A stretch of 64,000 nt of DNA from Paraburkholderia ultramafica (GTDB lineage: Bacteria > Pseudomonadota > Gammaproteobacteria > Burkholderiales > Burkholderiaceae), in contig NZ_CADIKK010000025.1 in the NCBI RefSeq assembly GCF_902859915.1, positions 1 through 64,000 on the forward strand. The letters run 5' to 3'. Positions 8,673 through 17,092 of the stretch are shown here, one piece after another. The first letter of the stretch is position 1. Every line of letters begins with the position of its first letter. The notes under the pieces were generated by a model that saw only the letters and a program-made list of their open reading frames with translations, made no database searches and had not been told where the DNA came from. The translations under genes and the position numbers were made by a program.

Positions 8673-9512
8673 ATGCAGCCGAGTTCGCTCGCAGCACCAT
8701 CGTTATCGGAGCAGGATCTGAACGCGCTGCGGCGCGCGAAACATCAACTCGAAAGCCCCGCGCTGGCGATGAAGCTGGCGAGCGTCGTCGGCGCGCCGAT
8801 CGAAAAGCTGTTGGCGCGGATTCCGGCGTTCGCCAACGTCAAGGTCACGGACGCGACCGAGCTCGCGTTACGCAAGTGCCTGTCGATCGCGCTGCGCACG
8901 CTGGGCCGGCGCGATGCCACGTCGTTGATCGCGCCCGACAAACCGAGCAACCTGCTGCACAAGTTCGCGGTGGCGACCACCGGCGCGGCCGGCGGCGCCT
9001 TCGGACTGATCGCGCTGCCGGTCGAGTTGCCGGTCACGACCACGCTGATGTTCCGCTCGATCTGCGACATCGCGCGCAGCGAGGGCGAGGACCTGTCGTC
9101 GATCGAGACGCAGCTGCAATGTCTGACGGTGCTCGGGATGGGCGGCACGTCGAGCGAAGACGACGACGCCGAGCTCGGCTACTTCTTCATGCGCGGCGCG
9201 CTCGCACAGGCGGTATCGAAAGCGTCGTCCGAGATCACGACCAAGGGCTTCAGCTCGCATGGCTCGGCGGCCTTGCTGCGGCTGCTCAACGCGATCGCCG
9301 CGCGCTTTTCGGTGCAGGTGAGCGAACAGATCGCCGCCAAATCGATTCCGGCGATCGGCGCGGTGCTCGGCGCGATGGTCAATACGGTCTTCATCGACCA
9401 CTTCCAGCAGGTCGCCCATGGCCACTTCACTGTGCGGCGGCTGGAACGGCAGTACGGCCACGAAACGATCGAGGCCGTGTATCAGACTCTCGACATCGCG
9501 CTCGACGGTTGA
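8673..9512 (+). CDS. EcsC-family protein
   Basis: The protein of about 279 residues matches the EcsC family. It has a basic N-terminal helix (LNALRRAKHQLESPALAMKLA), a glycine/alanine-rich hydrophobic segment (TTGAAGGAFGLIALPVELPVTTTLMFRSICDIA) and the downstream GTSSEDDDAELGYFFMRGALAQAV region. In Bacillus EcsC is encoded with an ABC transporter, but the biochemical role is unknown. The ATG at 8673 is preferred because AGGGAGG (8663-8669) precedes it; an ATG at 8655 has no such site. The 3' end overlaps the convergent esterase gene by 31 bp. Confidence 0.82.
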   Translation: MQPSSLAAPSLSEQDLNALRRAKHQLESPALAMKLASVVGAPIEKLLARIPAFANVKVTDATELALRKCLSIALRTLGRRDATSLIAPDKPSNLLHKFAVATTGAAGGAFGLIALPVELPVTTTLMFRSICDIARSEGEDLSSIETQLQCLTVLGMGGTSSEDDDAELGYFFMRGALAQAVSKASSEITTKGFSSHGSAALLRLLNAIAARFSVQVSEQIAAKSIPAIGAVLGAMVNTVFIDHFQQVAHGHFTVRRLERQYGHETIEAVYQTLDIALDG

Positions 9513-10459
9513 GCGGCCGCTTGCGCGTCATGCGCGGCACGGCTCGTCGCTCGCTGCACGAAAGCGGCCGCATGATCGAGCGCACGGTTCGCTTCCGGGA
9601 TGAACGGTGCGAGCATCGGCCAGACGTGCGGCATCTTCTTCCACACTTCGAATTCGCAGTCGACGCCTGCCGCGCGCGCGTTGTCGGCGACGCGCTGCGA
9701 GTCGTCGAGCAACACCTCGGTGCTGCCCGCCATCATGAACAGCGGCGGCAAGCCGTGCAGATCGGCATAGACCGGCGAAGCATGCGGATCGGTGGCCGGC
9801 GAGTCGCCGAGATAGATCTTCGCGGCGAGCGCGATCGAGGCGCCGCAGAACATCGGATCGACGCTGTCGTTGCTGCGGATACTGGCGCCGGCCGCGGCCA
9901 GATCAGTCCACGGTGAAAACAGCAGGCAGCCTGCCGGCAGCGGATCGCCGGCATCGCGCAGCGCCACCAGCGTGGCGAGCGCAAGGCCGCCGCCGGCTGA
10001 GTCGCCCGCGATCACGATCGACTCGGGCGCGATGCCGATGGCGATCAACCGGCGATAGGCCGCGGTCGCATCATCGAGCGCCGCCGGGTAGCGATGCTCG
10101 GGCGCGAGACGGTAGTCGAGCGAAAAGATCCGCGCATCGGCGCGCGTCGCCAGTGCGAACACGAGCGAGCGATGCGTACGCGGTGAGCAGAAGTAGTAGC
10201 CGCCGCCGTGGCAATACAGCACGGTCGGTCCCGCGTCGGCAGCCGGCGCGCGATCGGCGCGCTCCAGCCACTCGCCGCGCAGTGGCGCATCGTGCGCGCC
10301 ATACGATTCCCGCAGACGCCAGTCGCGCGGCACACGGGGCGACCAGACGCGCTTCGCGGTCAGCGCACGCGCTCTCTCGACATTGATGCGAGGCTTGAGG
10401 GTTTCCGGTCGAAACTGCCTGCGCAGATACCAGCATGCGAGTGCACTTTGCCAACTCAT
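9482..10459 (-). CDS. Alpha/beta hydrolase, hormone-sensitive-lipase-like esterase
   Basis: A 325-residue esterase of family IV. The oxyanion-hole motif HGGGY lies in LYCHGGGYYFCSP (near residue 84). The nucleophile serine is in GDSAGGGLA. The acid/base residues fit in the C-terminal half, including SVDPMF and the histidine of KKMPHVW. The enzyme hydrolyses short-chain carboxylic esters; the natural substrate is unknown. A GGAG sequence lies about 9 nt before the ATG. Its last 31 bp overlap the convergent EcsC-family gene, so the two transcripts are antisense at their ends. No signal peptide is apparent. Confidence 0.9.
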   Translation of the reverse strand: MSWQSALACWYLRRQFRPETLKPRINVERARALTAKRVWSPRVPRDWRLRESYGAHDAPLRGEWLERADRAPAADAGPTVLYCHGGGYYFCSPRTHRSLVFALATRADARIFSLDYRLAPEHRYPAALDDATAAYRRLIAIGIAPESIVIAGDSAGGGLALATLVALRDAGDPLPAGCLLFSPWTDLAAAGASIRSNDSVDPMFCGASIALAAKIYLGDSPATDPHASPVYADLHGLPPLFMMAGSTEVLLDDSQRVADNARAAGVDCEFEVWKKMPHVWPMLAPFIPEANRALDHAAAFVQRATSRAAHDAQAAAQPSSAMSRV

Positions 10460-10577
10460 CGGGACACGCTCCTTCGATAATGTCCCATCATGGTACGTGC
10501 GTTCGCCACTACCCCGGTGGACGGCGGCTTCTAATCGTGAACGAAGTTCGAACCACCGGGTCAGGCTGGCACGCCGT

Positions 10578-11012
10578 CTAGTTCGCCGGCAAAACCTGCC
10601 CGCGAATCTCGCCCATCGGGTTCTGCGCGGTATGCACGTTGAAGTACCACTGCCCGGCCATCAGGTCCGTGAACTGCTGCTCGGTGAGCGCCGCCGAGCC
10701 TTTGATCGGGCTCGCGAGCGCGCCCTTGTCGATCGGCACCTGGACCTTCGCGTTCTGACCGACCGGCGCGGGCCCTTGGAAATGCGCGGCGGTGACCGGG
10801 CCGCTCAAGCCTTCATAGGTGATGGTCCATTGCAGGGATTTGGTCGACGTGTCGAAGGTGGCATCCAGCATGCCGTGCCCATGGCTCACCCGAGGCGGCA
10901 CTTCGCTCGACGGCTCGAGGTCCGCTTTCAGTGCCACCGTATCCGCGAACGCGACACCCGACGCCAAGGCCCACAACACCACAGCCAGATTTAGTTTTCG
11001 CAGCGTAATCAT
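10578..11012 (-). CDS. CHRD-domain exported protein
   Basis: The mature part of this 144-residue protein is a single CHRD domain, including EVPPRVSHGHGMLDATFD, LQWTITYEGLSG, AAHFQGPAPVGQNA and the terminal GQWYFNVHTAQNPMGEIRGQV. The first 23 residues form a signal peptide ending ASGVAFA|D. I chose the ATG at 11012 because it opens the signal peptide and has GGAGAAG just upstream; a longer frame to 11099 adds unrelated sequence. CHRD domains occur in secreted bacterial proteins and in chordin. No enzymatic activity is established. It appears to be a single-gene transcript. Confidence 0.88.
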   Translation of the reverse strand: MITLRKLNLAVVLWALASGVAFADTVALKADLEPSSEVPPRVSHGHGMLDATFDTSTKSLQWTITYEGLSGPVTAAHFQGPAPVGQNAKVQVPIDKGALASPIKGSAALTEQQFTDLMAGQWYFNVHTAQNPMGEIRGQVLPAN

Positions 11013-11442
11013 GGTCTTCTCCGGACTTTGATGCGCCGCCGCACCGACAGTTCGGCCGCGCGCGGAGCCACCACATACTAGTGCAAAACCTTCGGGCATG
11101 TTCGCGCTCGGGAAGCGCGCTCGATTCGACGTCAGGGTTGGCGTCGGCGCCGCCGTCGACTTGCGGTATGCGCTGAATTTGTAGTTGTCCGTAGTTGTTC
11201 GTCAGGAGCGTCACGCACGAATGCGTTCGCGACGTCGGACAAGAAACGCACGGCGTCACCGCACTCGCGACACGCACCTGTGCGTCGAATTCGCAATCTA
11301 CCCCACCATGCCCCATCGACGCTTTACTCGATTTATCCGAACAGTTATTTGCAAATTTTGTAGTAAATCAATTGCGGCATCCCGGTTATGCTTCCACCTG
11401 CGAGAAGTGACTCCTTCATCGAGGGATGTCTCCAAATCTTTT

Positions 11443-11468
11443 AACGCGGCTTCGGCCGCGTTTTTTTT
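11443..11468 (+). terminator. Rho-independent terminator without an upstream gene
   Basis: AACGCGGC, then loop TTCG, then GCCGCG(TT), followed by an uninterrupted run of T, makes a stable GC stem with a UUCG-type tetraloop and U-tract in plus-strand RNA. On the minus strand the hairpin is not followed by a T-run. The nearest plus-strand gene upstream ends at 9512, nearly 2 kb away with two opposite-strand genes between. Confidence 0.75.
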
Positions 11469-11490
11469 CGTCTGATTGCCGCGCGCCCGC

Positions 11491-11540
11491 CTGCATTTTT
11501 CTGCATCCGCCTGCACTCAGTTGCACTCAGCTGCATTTTT
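11491..11540. repeat. Five tandem 10-bp units, consensus YTGCAYNNNN
   Basis: Five consecutive decamers each begin with CTGCA or TTGCA: CTGCATTTTT, CTGCATCCGC, CTGCACTCAG, TTGCACTCAG, CTGCATTTTT. The TGCA core, itself palindromic, therefore recurs exactly once per helical turn. It lies 68 bp beyond the stop of the hybrid kinase gene and 22 bp after the orphan terminator. Confidence 0.8.
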
Positions 11541-11607
11541 TCATGCCATTGCAGCGACGCAATGCCCGCGCCTCCGTACTCCGCCGTACTCCCCACGCAG
11601 CAACACC

Positions 11608-14600
11608 CTACGCGAGCAAAGCCGCCTGCTGCTCGATGCCGTCCAGCATCGAGTTGCATTTGCCGATCAACGCCAGCCCTTCGTTGCGCAAGCGCTCCGG
11701 TGACTTGACCGCGATATCGCGGCGATATTCACCGAGCGCGTTGAGCAGCGGCGGATATTGCAGCACGCCTGCCGCCCCCTCCACGCGATGCAGCCACTCA
11801 CGCACGCGCACGACCTCGACGCGCTCGAGCAGCGGCGACAGCGACTGCACGTCTTGACGCACGGACGAAACAAACGCATCGAGCAATGCCTTGACGGTCG
11901 ATTCGCTGCCCCACAGTTGCGTCATATGCGTCAGGTCGACCGGCACAAACGGCTCCTCGCCTGCCTGAACAACCGGTCCGGCGACCTCCGACACGCGCTC
12001 CGCTTCCGCGGGCGCGGCCTGCCACGCGCTGTCGGTGCCGAACCAGCGGCTCAGGTAGTCGCGCAAGGTGGCGAGCCGGGTCGGCTTCACGAGGCTGTCG
12101 TCCATACCGGCATCGCGGCATAGATGCAGATCTCCCGGCGCGGTGTTCGCCGTGATGCCCAGAATCGGCAGACGCTGCGCGCCGCCCTGCTCCCGTTCGC
12201 GGATGCGGCGCGTCAGTTCGTAGCCGGACAGGTTCGGCATATGGCAATCCGTGATCAGACAGCCATAGCTGGTACGCTCCAGCGCGGCGAGAGCCTCCAC
12301 GCCGTCGTTCGCGACATCGCACGCGAAGCCGAGCAAAGCCAGTTGATGACGGATCAACTCCTGATTGACCGGATGATCTTCAGCGACAAGAATCAGCCGG
12401 CCGCTGGCGATGGCCCGTTCGCGGTCCGGCGGCGTCGCGACGCCCTCGGGCGTACGCGGCACGCCCGCCGCAGGTTGCGTCGTCGACGGCAGTCCCGTCA
12501 TCGCGGCGGCGCACGCGGCTCCCAGCCCGCGCCACGAAATGGGATTGACGCTCACGCGCACCTTGTTGTCGAGAATGCGGTAACCGGTCGGCTTCGGCTT
12601 CTCGGTCAGGCTGATGATGCGTGTGCCTGGGCCGACGCTCGCGGGCAACTGCGCGTCGTCGCTCACGAACAGCAAATCCACCCCGGCCAGCGCGGCGCGA
12701 TCACGCAACTGCGCCGCCTCCGGCGCGAGCCGGCACAACTCCAGCCCAAGCGCTTCGCCGAAGTGCATCAGCGCGCGGCCGACCCGCTTGTCGCTGGTCG
12801 CGACGATCCCGCGTTTGCCGCGCAAGCCGCTGACGGAATAGCACTGCGCCTCGACCGCCATGGTGAGCCGCACGATCATGCAGGTGCCGCAGCCGGGTTC
12901 GCTGCGCAACGCGAGCGAGCCGCCCATCAGGTCGATCAGCTTGCGGCAGATCGTCAACCCGAGGCCGGTGCCGCCGAAGCGTCGCGTGGTGGACGATTCA
13001 GCCTGCACGAACGGCTCGAACAAACTGGCCTGCACTTCCGGCGCGATGCCGATGCCGGTGTCCTCCACGGTCATTTCGAGCGTCTGTTCGGCGCCTTTCT
13101 GCTCGACCACCGACACGCCCACGTCGACCTCGCCCTGCGGGGTGAACTTGATCGCATTGCCGAGCAGGTTGAACAGAATCTGCCGCAAACGCACGCTGTC
13201 GCCGCGCAGCGTGGCGGCGACTTCCGGCGCGATATCCACCCGCACCTTCAGCCCTTTTTCATGGGCGCGGCCCGCGAGCAGGCCGACCGCGTTGTCCACC
13301 AGTTCACGTATGTCGATAGGCTCGGCTTCGAGCGTCAGTCGCCCCGCTTCGATCTTCGAATAGTCGAGCAAGTCGTCAAGGATCTGCAGCAGCGCGCCGG
13401 CCGACTCGTGGATCATGCTCAGCATTTCACCCTGATCCGTATTGAGCGGCGTACGCTCCAGCACCTCGACGAGCCCCAGCACGCCGTTCATCGGCGTGCG
13501 GATTTCATGGCTCATCATCGCGAAGAAGTCGTCTTTCGCACGCGAGGCCGCTTCGGCCATATCGCGCGCTCGCGCGAGTTCCTCGGAGCGGGCGCGCTCC
13601 ACGCTGACGTCCACCCAGAAGCCGCTCCACACGACGCTGCCATCCGCTTCACGGCGCGGCACCAGCTCGGCGCGCACCCACTTGAGACGCTGCTCGCTCC
13701 TGAGGCGAAACTCGATATGCACCGGCGTTTCGCACTGCGCCGAGCGCTCCAGTTCAGCCAGCACGAACGCGCGGTCCTGCTCCGCCACGCGATGGAAGTC
13801 GACCTGAGCGCGGTGTGTCAGCGACACGTCCTGGTCTTCGTCGCCCAGCAGATGCCGGGTGTCGCCGCCGATATACGGAAACGAATACGCGCCGCTCGCG
13901 GTGCGGCGCAATTGGAACACCACCGCCGGTAGTGAGCGCGTCACGTCGAAGAGGCGCCGCTCAGTTTCGCGCGCGAGCATTTCGGCGCGCCGGATATTGG
14001 TGATATCGACCATGGTGCCGACGAGGCAAACGGGTTGTCCGTCGCTGCCGTGGCACACACTGTTCCAGAACAGGCCATGCCGCATCTCGCCCGCATTGCG
14101 CTCGAACTGCAATTCCACTTCGGCGATGCCGCCGCCCTTCAACACCTCGCGCGTCATGTCGTCGAGAATGCGGCTGTTCACCTCGCCCCATGTCCGCACG
14201 TCCATCGTCGTGCGTCCGAGGACGGCCTCGCGGCTGATGCCGGACGCTTCCTCATACGCGCGGTTGACTGCGATGTAACGCCCCTCCAGGTCCTTGGCAA
14301 CCAGCGCATAGGGAACCGTCTTCATCATCGCTTCCTGGAAATTGAGTTGCAGCGCGAGTTCGCGCTCGGTCGTCTTGCGCAGCCTGACCTCACGTTGCAG
14401 CAGCAAATAAGCGCGCAACGTGACCAGCAACACGACGCCGACGCCGATCAGCACCGGCAGCAAACGCACCGCGGTCACGCTCCATATCCCGCTGTCCGGC
14501 ACCGCGCCGGTCACCCACTTCTGCCGGATGCGCTGCTTGTCAGCCGGCGGCATGGCCAGCAACGCGCGGTCGATCAGCCCGACGAGCGGCCTCAGGTCCG

Positions 14601-16083
14601 AGCGCACCGCGAAGTCGAGCGAATCGGATTCGGCGAGCGTGCCGAGAATCTTGAGCGTGCCGCCATAGCGGCGCTTCAGCTGGAGATCGACGGCAGCCAC
14701 GTTGCCCACCATCACGTCCGCCTCGCCGGTCGCGACCATTTTCAGCGCATCATCGAGGCTCGGCGCGACGACGATGTGATCCGGCGCGATGGCGTCGAAC
14801 GCATGCGGAACCGAACCGGCAACGTGCGCCGGGATGACGACGCGGCGCAACGTGAAATCGTCGAACGAGCGTGCGACCGGTTCGCCGGCGCGCCCGACGA
14901 TCACCATCGGGTAGCTCTCGTACACGCGGGTATGTTCGGCGTTATTCAGATGCGGACCGTTGCTGGACGCCGTGGAGAGAATCGCCAGCTCGCCGCGCTG
15001 GAAAGCCTCCACGGTGGCGGGCCAGTCGGACAGGCGGGCACGGTTGAACACGATGCCAAGCGAGCGGCTCAAATAGGCCAGATAGTCGGCGGCAATACCG
15101 GCGGGGCGGCCGGCGTCGTCGATGAAGCTGAAAGGCGGCCAATTGCTGTCAAAGCCGATCTGCAACGGCGGCAATGCGCGAAGCCAGGCTTTCTCTTCCG
15201 GTGTCAGCACGAAACGACGCGCGCCCGCGGCCGGCTCCGCGTTGAAGTTGCCGGACAGCCAGCGCACGCGAATCGCCGCGCTTTCGGCCGGGTTCATCGA
15301 CGCCAGCGCGCGATTGAGTTGATCCCCCAGTGCGGCCTGCTCGCGGGGCACGCCAAAGCGAAGATCGGCGGTTTTACCGCCTTCGTCGAACGCGACATGC
15401 AGACCGCGAAAATCTTCGGTGGCCAGTTCATATTGCACGACCGGCGTGAAGCCGAAATAGGCATCGGCTTCGCCGCGCACCACCGCTGAGAGTGCCGCGC
15501 GCGTGGTGGCGAACGAACTGATCTGCGCGCGCGGAAAGTTGTCGCGGATCGGGCGCTCGAGCGCAAAACCCCGCTCTATCGCGATGCGCGCTCCGGCGAG
15601 TTGGCCGCGGCTCGCATACCGGTCGCCGTCGCGGCGAACGACGGCCGAGGTGGAAGAGCGGAAATACGGCACCGTGAAATTGAGGCACTGTTCGCGCTCG
15701 GGCGTGCGGGCGACGCTCATCAACAGGTCGACCGTGCCGGCGCATGCGGCGGCAAGCAGTTGCGGCATGTCGGGAAACGCCTTGGCTTCGATGATGACGT
15801 TCGGCCCCACGAGCGCGCGCAGATAGTCGCCGCTGACCCCGGTGAGCCGGCCGTCTTGCAGCATCTCGAACGGCGCCCAGCCGCCCGCGAGCACGCCGAC
15901 GGTCAATTTTGCGGGGAACGTGCGAGCGGCTGGAGGATGCGCGTGGCCGCCGAACGGTTCCGCGACGGACGTCACCACGGCCACTGACAGGAATAATGCG
16001 AGCAGCCACAGCGGCAGGTGCCGCAGCACGCGCGTCACCGCGATGCGCTGAAGAAGACGCACGACCAACAGGATGACTGGCAC
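11608..16083 (-). CDS. BvgS/EvgS-like hybrid sensor histidine kinase with two periplasmic SBP domains
   Basis: The 1491-residue protein begins with a membrane segment at 23-40. Two periplasmic solute-binding (SBP_bac_3) domains follow at about 58-285 and 305-525, then a second membrane helix at 539-560. Two PAS domains occupy about 575-695 and 710-830. The HisKA phospho-acceptor is H859 in MMSHEIRTP. The ATPase has NLLGNAIKF near 972 and DTGIGI near 1008. A degenerate receiver-like segment lies at about 1088-1195, a canonical receiver follows with D1279 (LITDCHMPN), and the C-terminal Hpt has H1432 in LHRVEGAAG. It should sense a periplasmic ligand and pass phosphate His-Asp-His to a response regulator. 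The three LuxR-type regulators upstream, separated by an aquaporin gene, are the likely targets. The usual Hpt lysine (HxLKG) is replaced by glutamate. Confidence 0.93.
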   Translation of the reverse strand: MPVILLVVRLLQRIAVTRVLRHLPLWLLALFLSVAVVTSVAEPFGGHAHPPAARTFPAKLTVGVLAGGWAPFEMLQDGRLTGVSGDYLRALVGPNVIIEAKAFPDMPQLLAAACAGTVDLLMSVARTPEREQCLNFTVPYFRSSTSAVVRRDGDRYASRGQLAGARIAIERGFALERPIRDNFPRAQISSFATTRAALSAVVRGEADAYFGFTPVVQYELATEDFRGLHVAFDEGGKTADLRFGVPREQAALGDQLNRALASMNPAESAAIRVRWLSGNFNAEPAAGARRFVLTPEEKAWLRALPPLQIGFDSNWPPFSFIDDAGRPAGIAADYLAYLSRSLGIVFNRARLSDWPATVEAFQRGELAILSTASSNGPHLNNAEHTRVYESYPMVIVGRAGEPVARSFDDFTLRRVVIPAHVAGSVPHAFDAIAPDHIVVAPSLDDALKMVATGEADVMVGNVAAVDLQLKRRYGGTLKILGTLAESDSLDFAVRSDLRPLVGLIDRALLAMPPADKQRIRQKWVTGAVPDSGIWSVTAVRLLPVLIGVGVVLLVTLRAYLLLQREVRLRKTTERELALQLNFQEAMMKTVPYALVAKDLEGRYIAVNRAYEEASGISREAVLGRTTMDVRTWGEVNSRILDDMTREVLKGGGIAEVELQFERNAGEMRHGLFWNSVCHGSDGQPVCLVGTMVDITNIRRAEMLARETERRLFDVTRSLPAVVFQLRRTASGAYSFPYIGGDTRHLLGDEDQDVSLTHRAQVDFHRVAEQDRAFVLAELERSAQCETPVHIEFRLRSEQRLKWVRAELVPRREADGSVVWSGFWVDVSVERARSEELARARDMAEAASRAKDDFFAMMSHEIRTPMNGVLGLVEVLERTPLNTDQGEMLSMIHESAGALLQILDDLLDYSKIEAGRLTLEAEPIDIRELVDNAVGLLAGRAHEKGLKVRVDIAPEVAATLRGDSVRLRQILFNLLGNAIKFTPQGEVDVGVSVVEQKGAEQTLEMTVEDTGIGIAPEVQASLFEPFVQAESSTTRRFGGTGLGLTICRKLIDLMGGSLALRSEPGCGTCMIVRLTMAVEAQCYSVSGLRGKRGIVATSDKRVGRALMHFGEALGLELCRLAPEAAQLRDRAALAGVDLLFVSDDAQLPASVGPGTRIISLTEKPKPTGYRILDNKVRVSVNPISWRGLGAACAAAMTGLPSTTQPAAGVPRTPEGVATPPDRERAIASGRLILVAEDHPVNQELIRHQLALLGFACDVANDGVEALAALERTSYGCLITDCHMPNLSGYELTRRIREREQGGAQRLPILGITANTAPGDLHLCRDAGMDDSLVKPTRLATLRDYLSRWFGTDSAWQAAPAEAERVSEVAGPVVQAGEEPFVPVDLTHMTQLWGSESTVKALLDAFVSSVRQDVQSLSPLLERVEVVRVREWLHRVEGAAGVLQYPPLLNALGEYRRDIAVKSPERLRNEGLALIGKCNSMLDGIEQQAALLA

Positions 16084-16093
16084 CTGAACGCGC

Positions 16094-16840
16094 TCACGCG
16101 GCGTCGCCCTGGCCGTCGGCTAGCGTGGCGGCGGGCGAATCGGAGTTGCCATTCAGAAACGAAAACAGGGCGCCGGCAGCGATGCCGCCCGACAGCGGCG
16201 CGGCCCAGAACACCCAGAGCTGATCCAGCGCCCAATTGCCGACGAACAGCGCCTGGGCGGTGGAACGGGCGGGATTGACCGAACCGTTGGTCACCGGAAT
16301 GGACACCAGATAGACGAGCATCAAACAGGCGCCGACGATCAGCGGAGCGATCGGCGCGATGTTTTTTCGATCGACGAGCAACAGCCAGACCATGACGAAC
16401 GCGAAGGACAGCACGAACTCGATGACCAGCGCCGAATGCAGTTGGTAGTCGGCGGGAGAATGGGCGCCGAAACCGTTCGCGGCGAATTCGCTTGCGCCCA
16501 GCTCGAAACCGGGGCGGCCGCTCGCCACGAAGACGAGGAGCGCCGCGGCAGCGACCGCGCCGACAATCTGCGCGGCAATGTAGGGCAGCAGGTCGCGCAC
16601 CGGAAAACGCTGCGCGACCGTGAAGCCGACTGTGACAGCCGGATTGAAATGCGCGCCGGAGACCCCGCCGAACGCGTAGCTGGCCGTGACGAAGGCAAGG
16701 CCGAATGCCAACGACACTTCCAGCCCGCCGTATCCTTGCAGGATCACGCTGGTATCCAGCACGGTACTGCCGCATCCAACGAACACCAGCCACGCCGTCC
16801 CGACGCCTTCGACCCACAACCGCTTACCGAGCGTGACCAT
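16094..16840 (-). CDS. aqpZ: Aquaporin Z-type MIP channel
   Basis: A 248-residue six-helix channel with both half-helix NPA motifs: SGAHFNPAVT (NPA 66-68) and NGSVNPARS (NPA 189-191), with the selectivity-filter arginine R192. The residues resemble water-selective AqpZ rather than GlpF. The ATG at 16840 has GGGAGGGG directly upstream; a longer frame to 16891 is less likely. The stop is only 10 nt from the start of the hybrid kinase gene on the same strand, so the channel and kinase are probably co-transcribed. This raises the possibility of an osmotic link, which is inference only. Confidence 0.92.
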   Translation of the reverse strand: MVTLGKRLWVEGVGTAWLVFVGCGSTVLDTSVILQGYGGLEVSLAFGLAFVTASYAFGGVSGAHFNPAVTVGFTVAQRFPVRDLLPYIAAQIVGAVAAAALLVFVASGRPGFELGASEFAANGFGAHSPADYQLHSALVIEFVLSFAFVMVWLLLVDRKNIAPIAPLIVGACLMLVYLVSIPVTNGSVNPARSTAQALFVGNWALDQLWVFWAAPLSGGIAAGALFSFLNGNSDSPAATLADGQGDAA

Positions 16841-17092
16841 TGCCCCTCCCATTTTTCTATATACAAGGCAGACGGCACCGCGCGATTGCACCTCACCTCT
16901 GCCCTGAATTTTTTCGGCCTGCCACTCTTAGGATGACGAAATACTGCTCACCGTCAGGCGAGCAAGTAATAAAGCCTGAGTCAATTCGGAATTATGGAAT
17001 GGCGACCTCTTCAGACAAATCAGAAAATTCTTAAATAGCTGATTTCCGGAAATTGAATAAATCTAAAGGTTATACTTAGAGGTTAAATATTG
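16841..17092. other. AT-rich intergenic region upstream of aqpZ
   Basis: The 252 bp are distinctly lower in GC than the flanking genes, especially 16930-17092. The region must contain the promoter for the aqpZ-kinase operon and the 3' end of the first response regulator transcript. I see no clear terminator, repeat or coding frame in it. Confidence 0.4.

Larger units (their letters stand above)
11013..11607. other. Intergenic region with an orphan terminator and a 10-bp repeat array
   Basis: This is 595 bp with no convincing protein gene. Short open frames in 11185-11516 have no homology and poor codon bias. The right part carries a strong plus-strand terminator (11443-11468) and a five-unit 10-bp repeat (11491-11540). 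The segment around 11320-11400 is AT-richer than its surroundings and may hold a promoter for a small RNA ending at the terminator. Both flanking genes run leftwards, so a plus-strand terminator here has no annotated gene to serve. Confidence 0.5.

Noticed and set aside
11185..11475. 96-codon plus-strand frame ending in the terminator
   Set aside because: It reads through the terminator hairpin, is Arg-rich and lacks homology.
12124..13932. 602-residue plus-strand frame opposite the hybrid kinase
   Set aside because: Mirrors the kinase codons; no recognisable domain and wrong codon bias.
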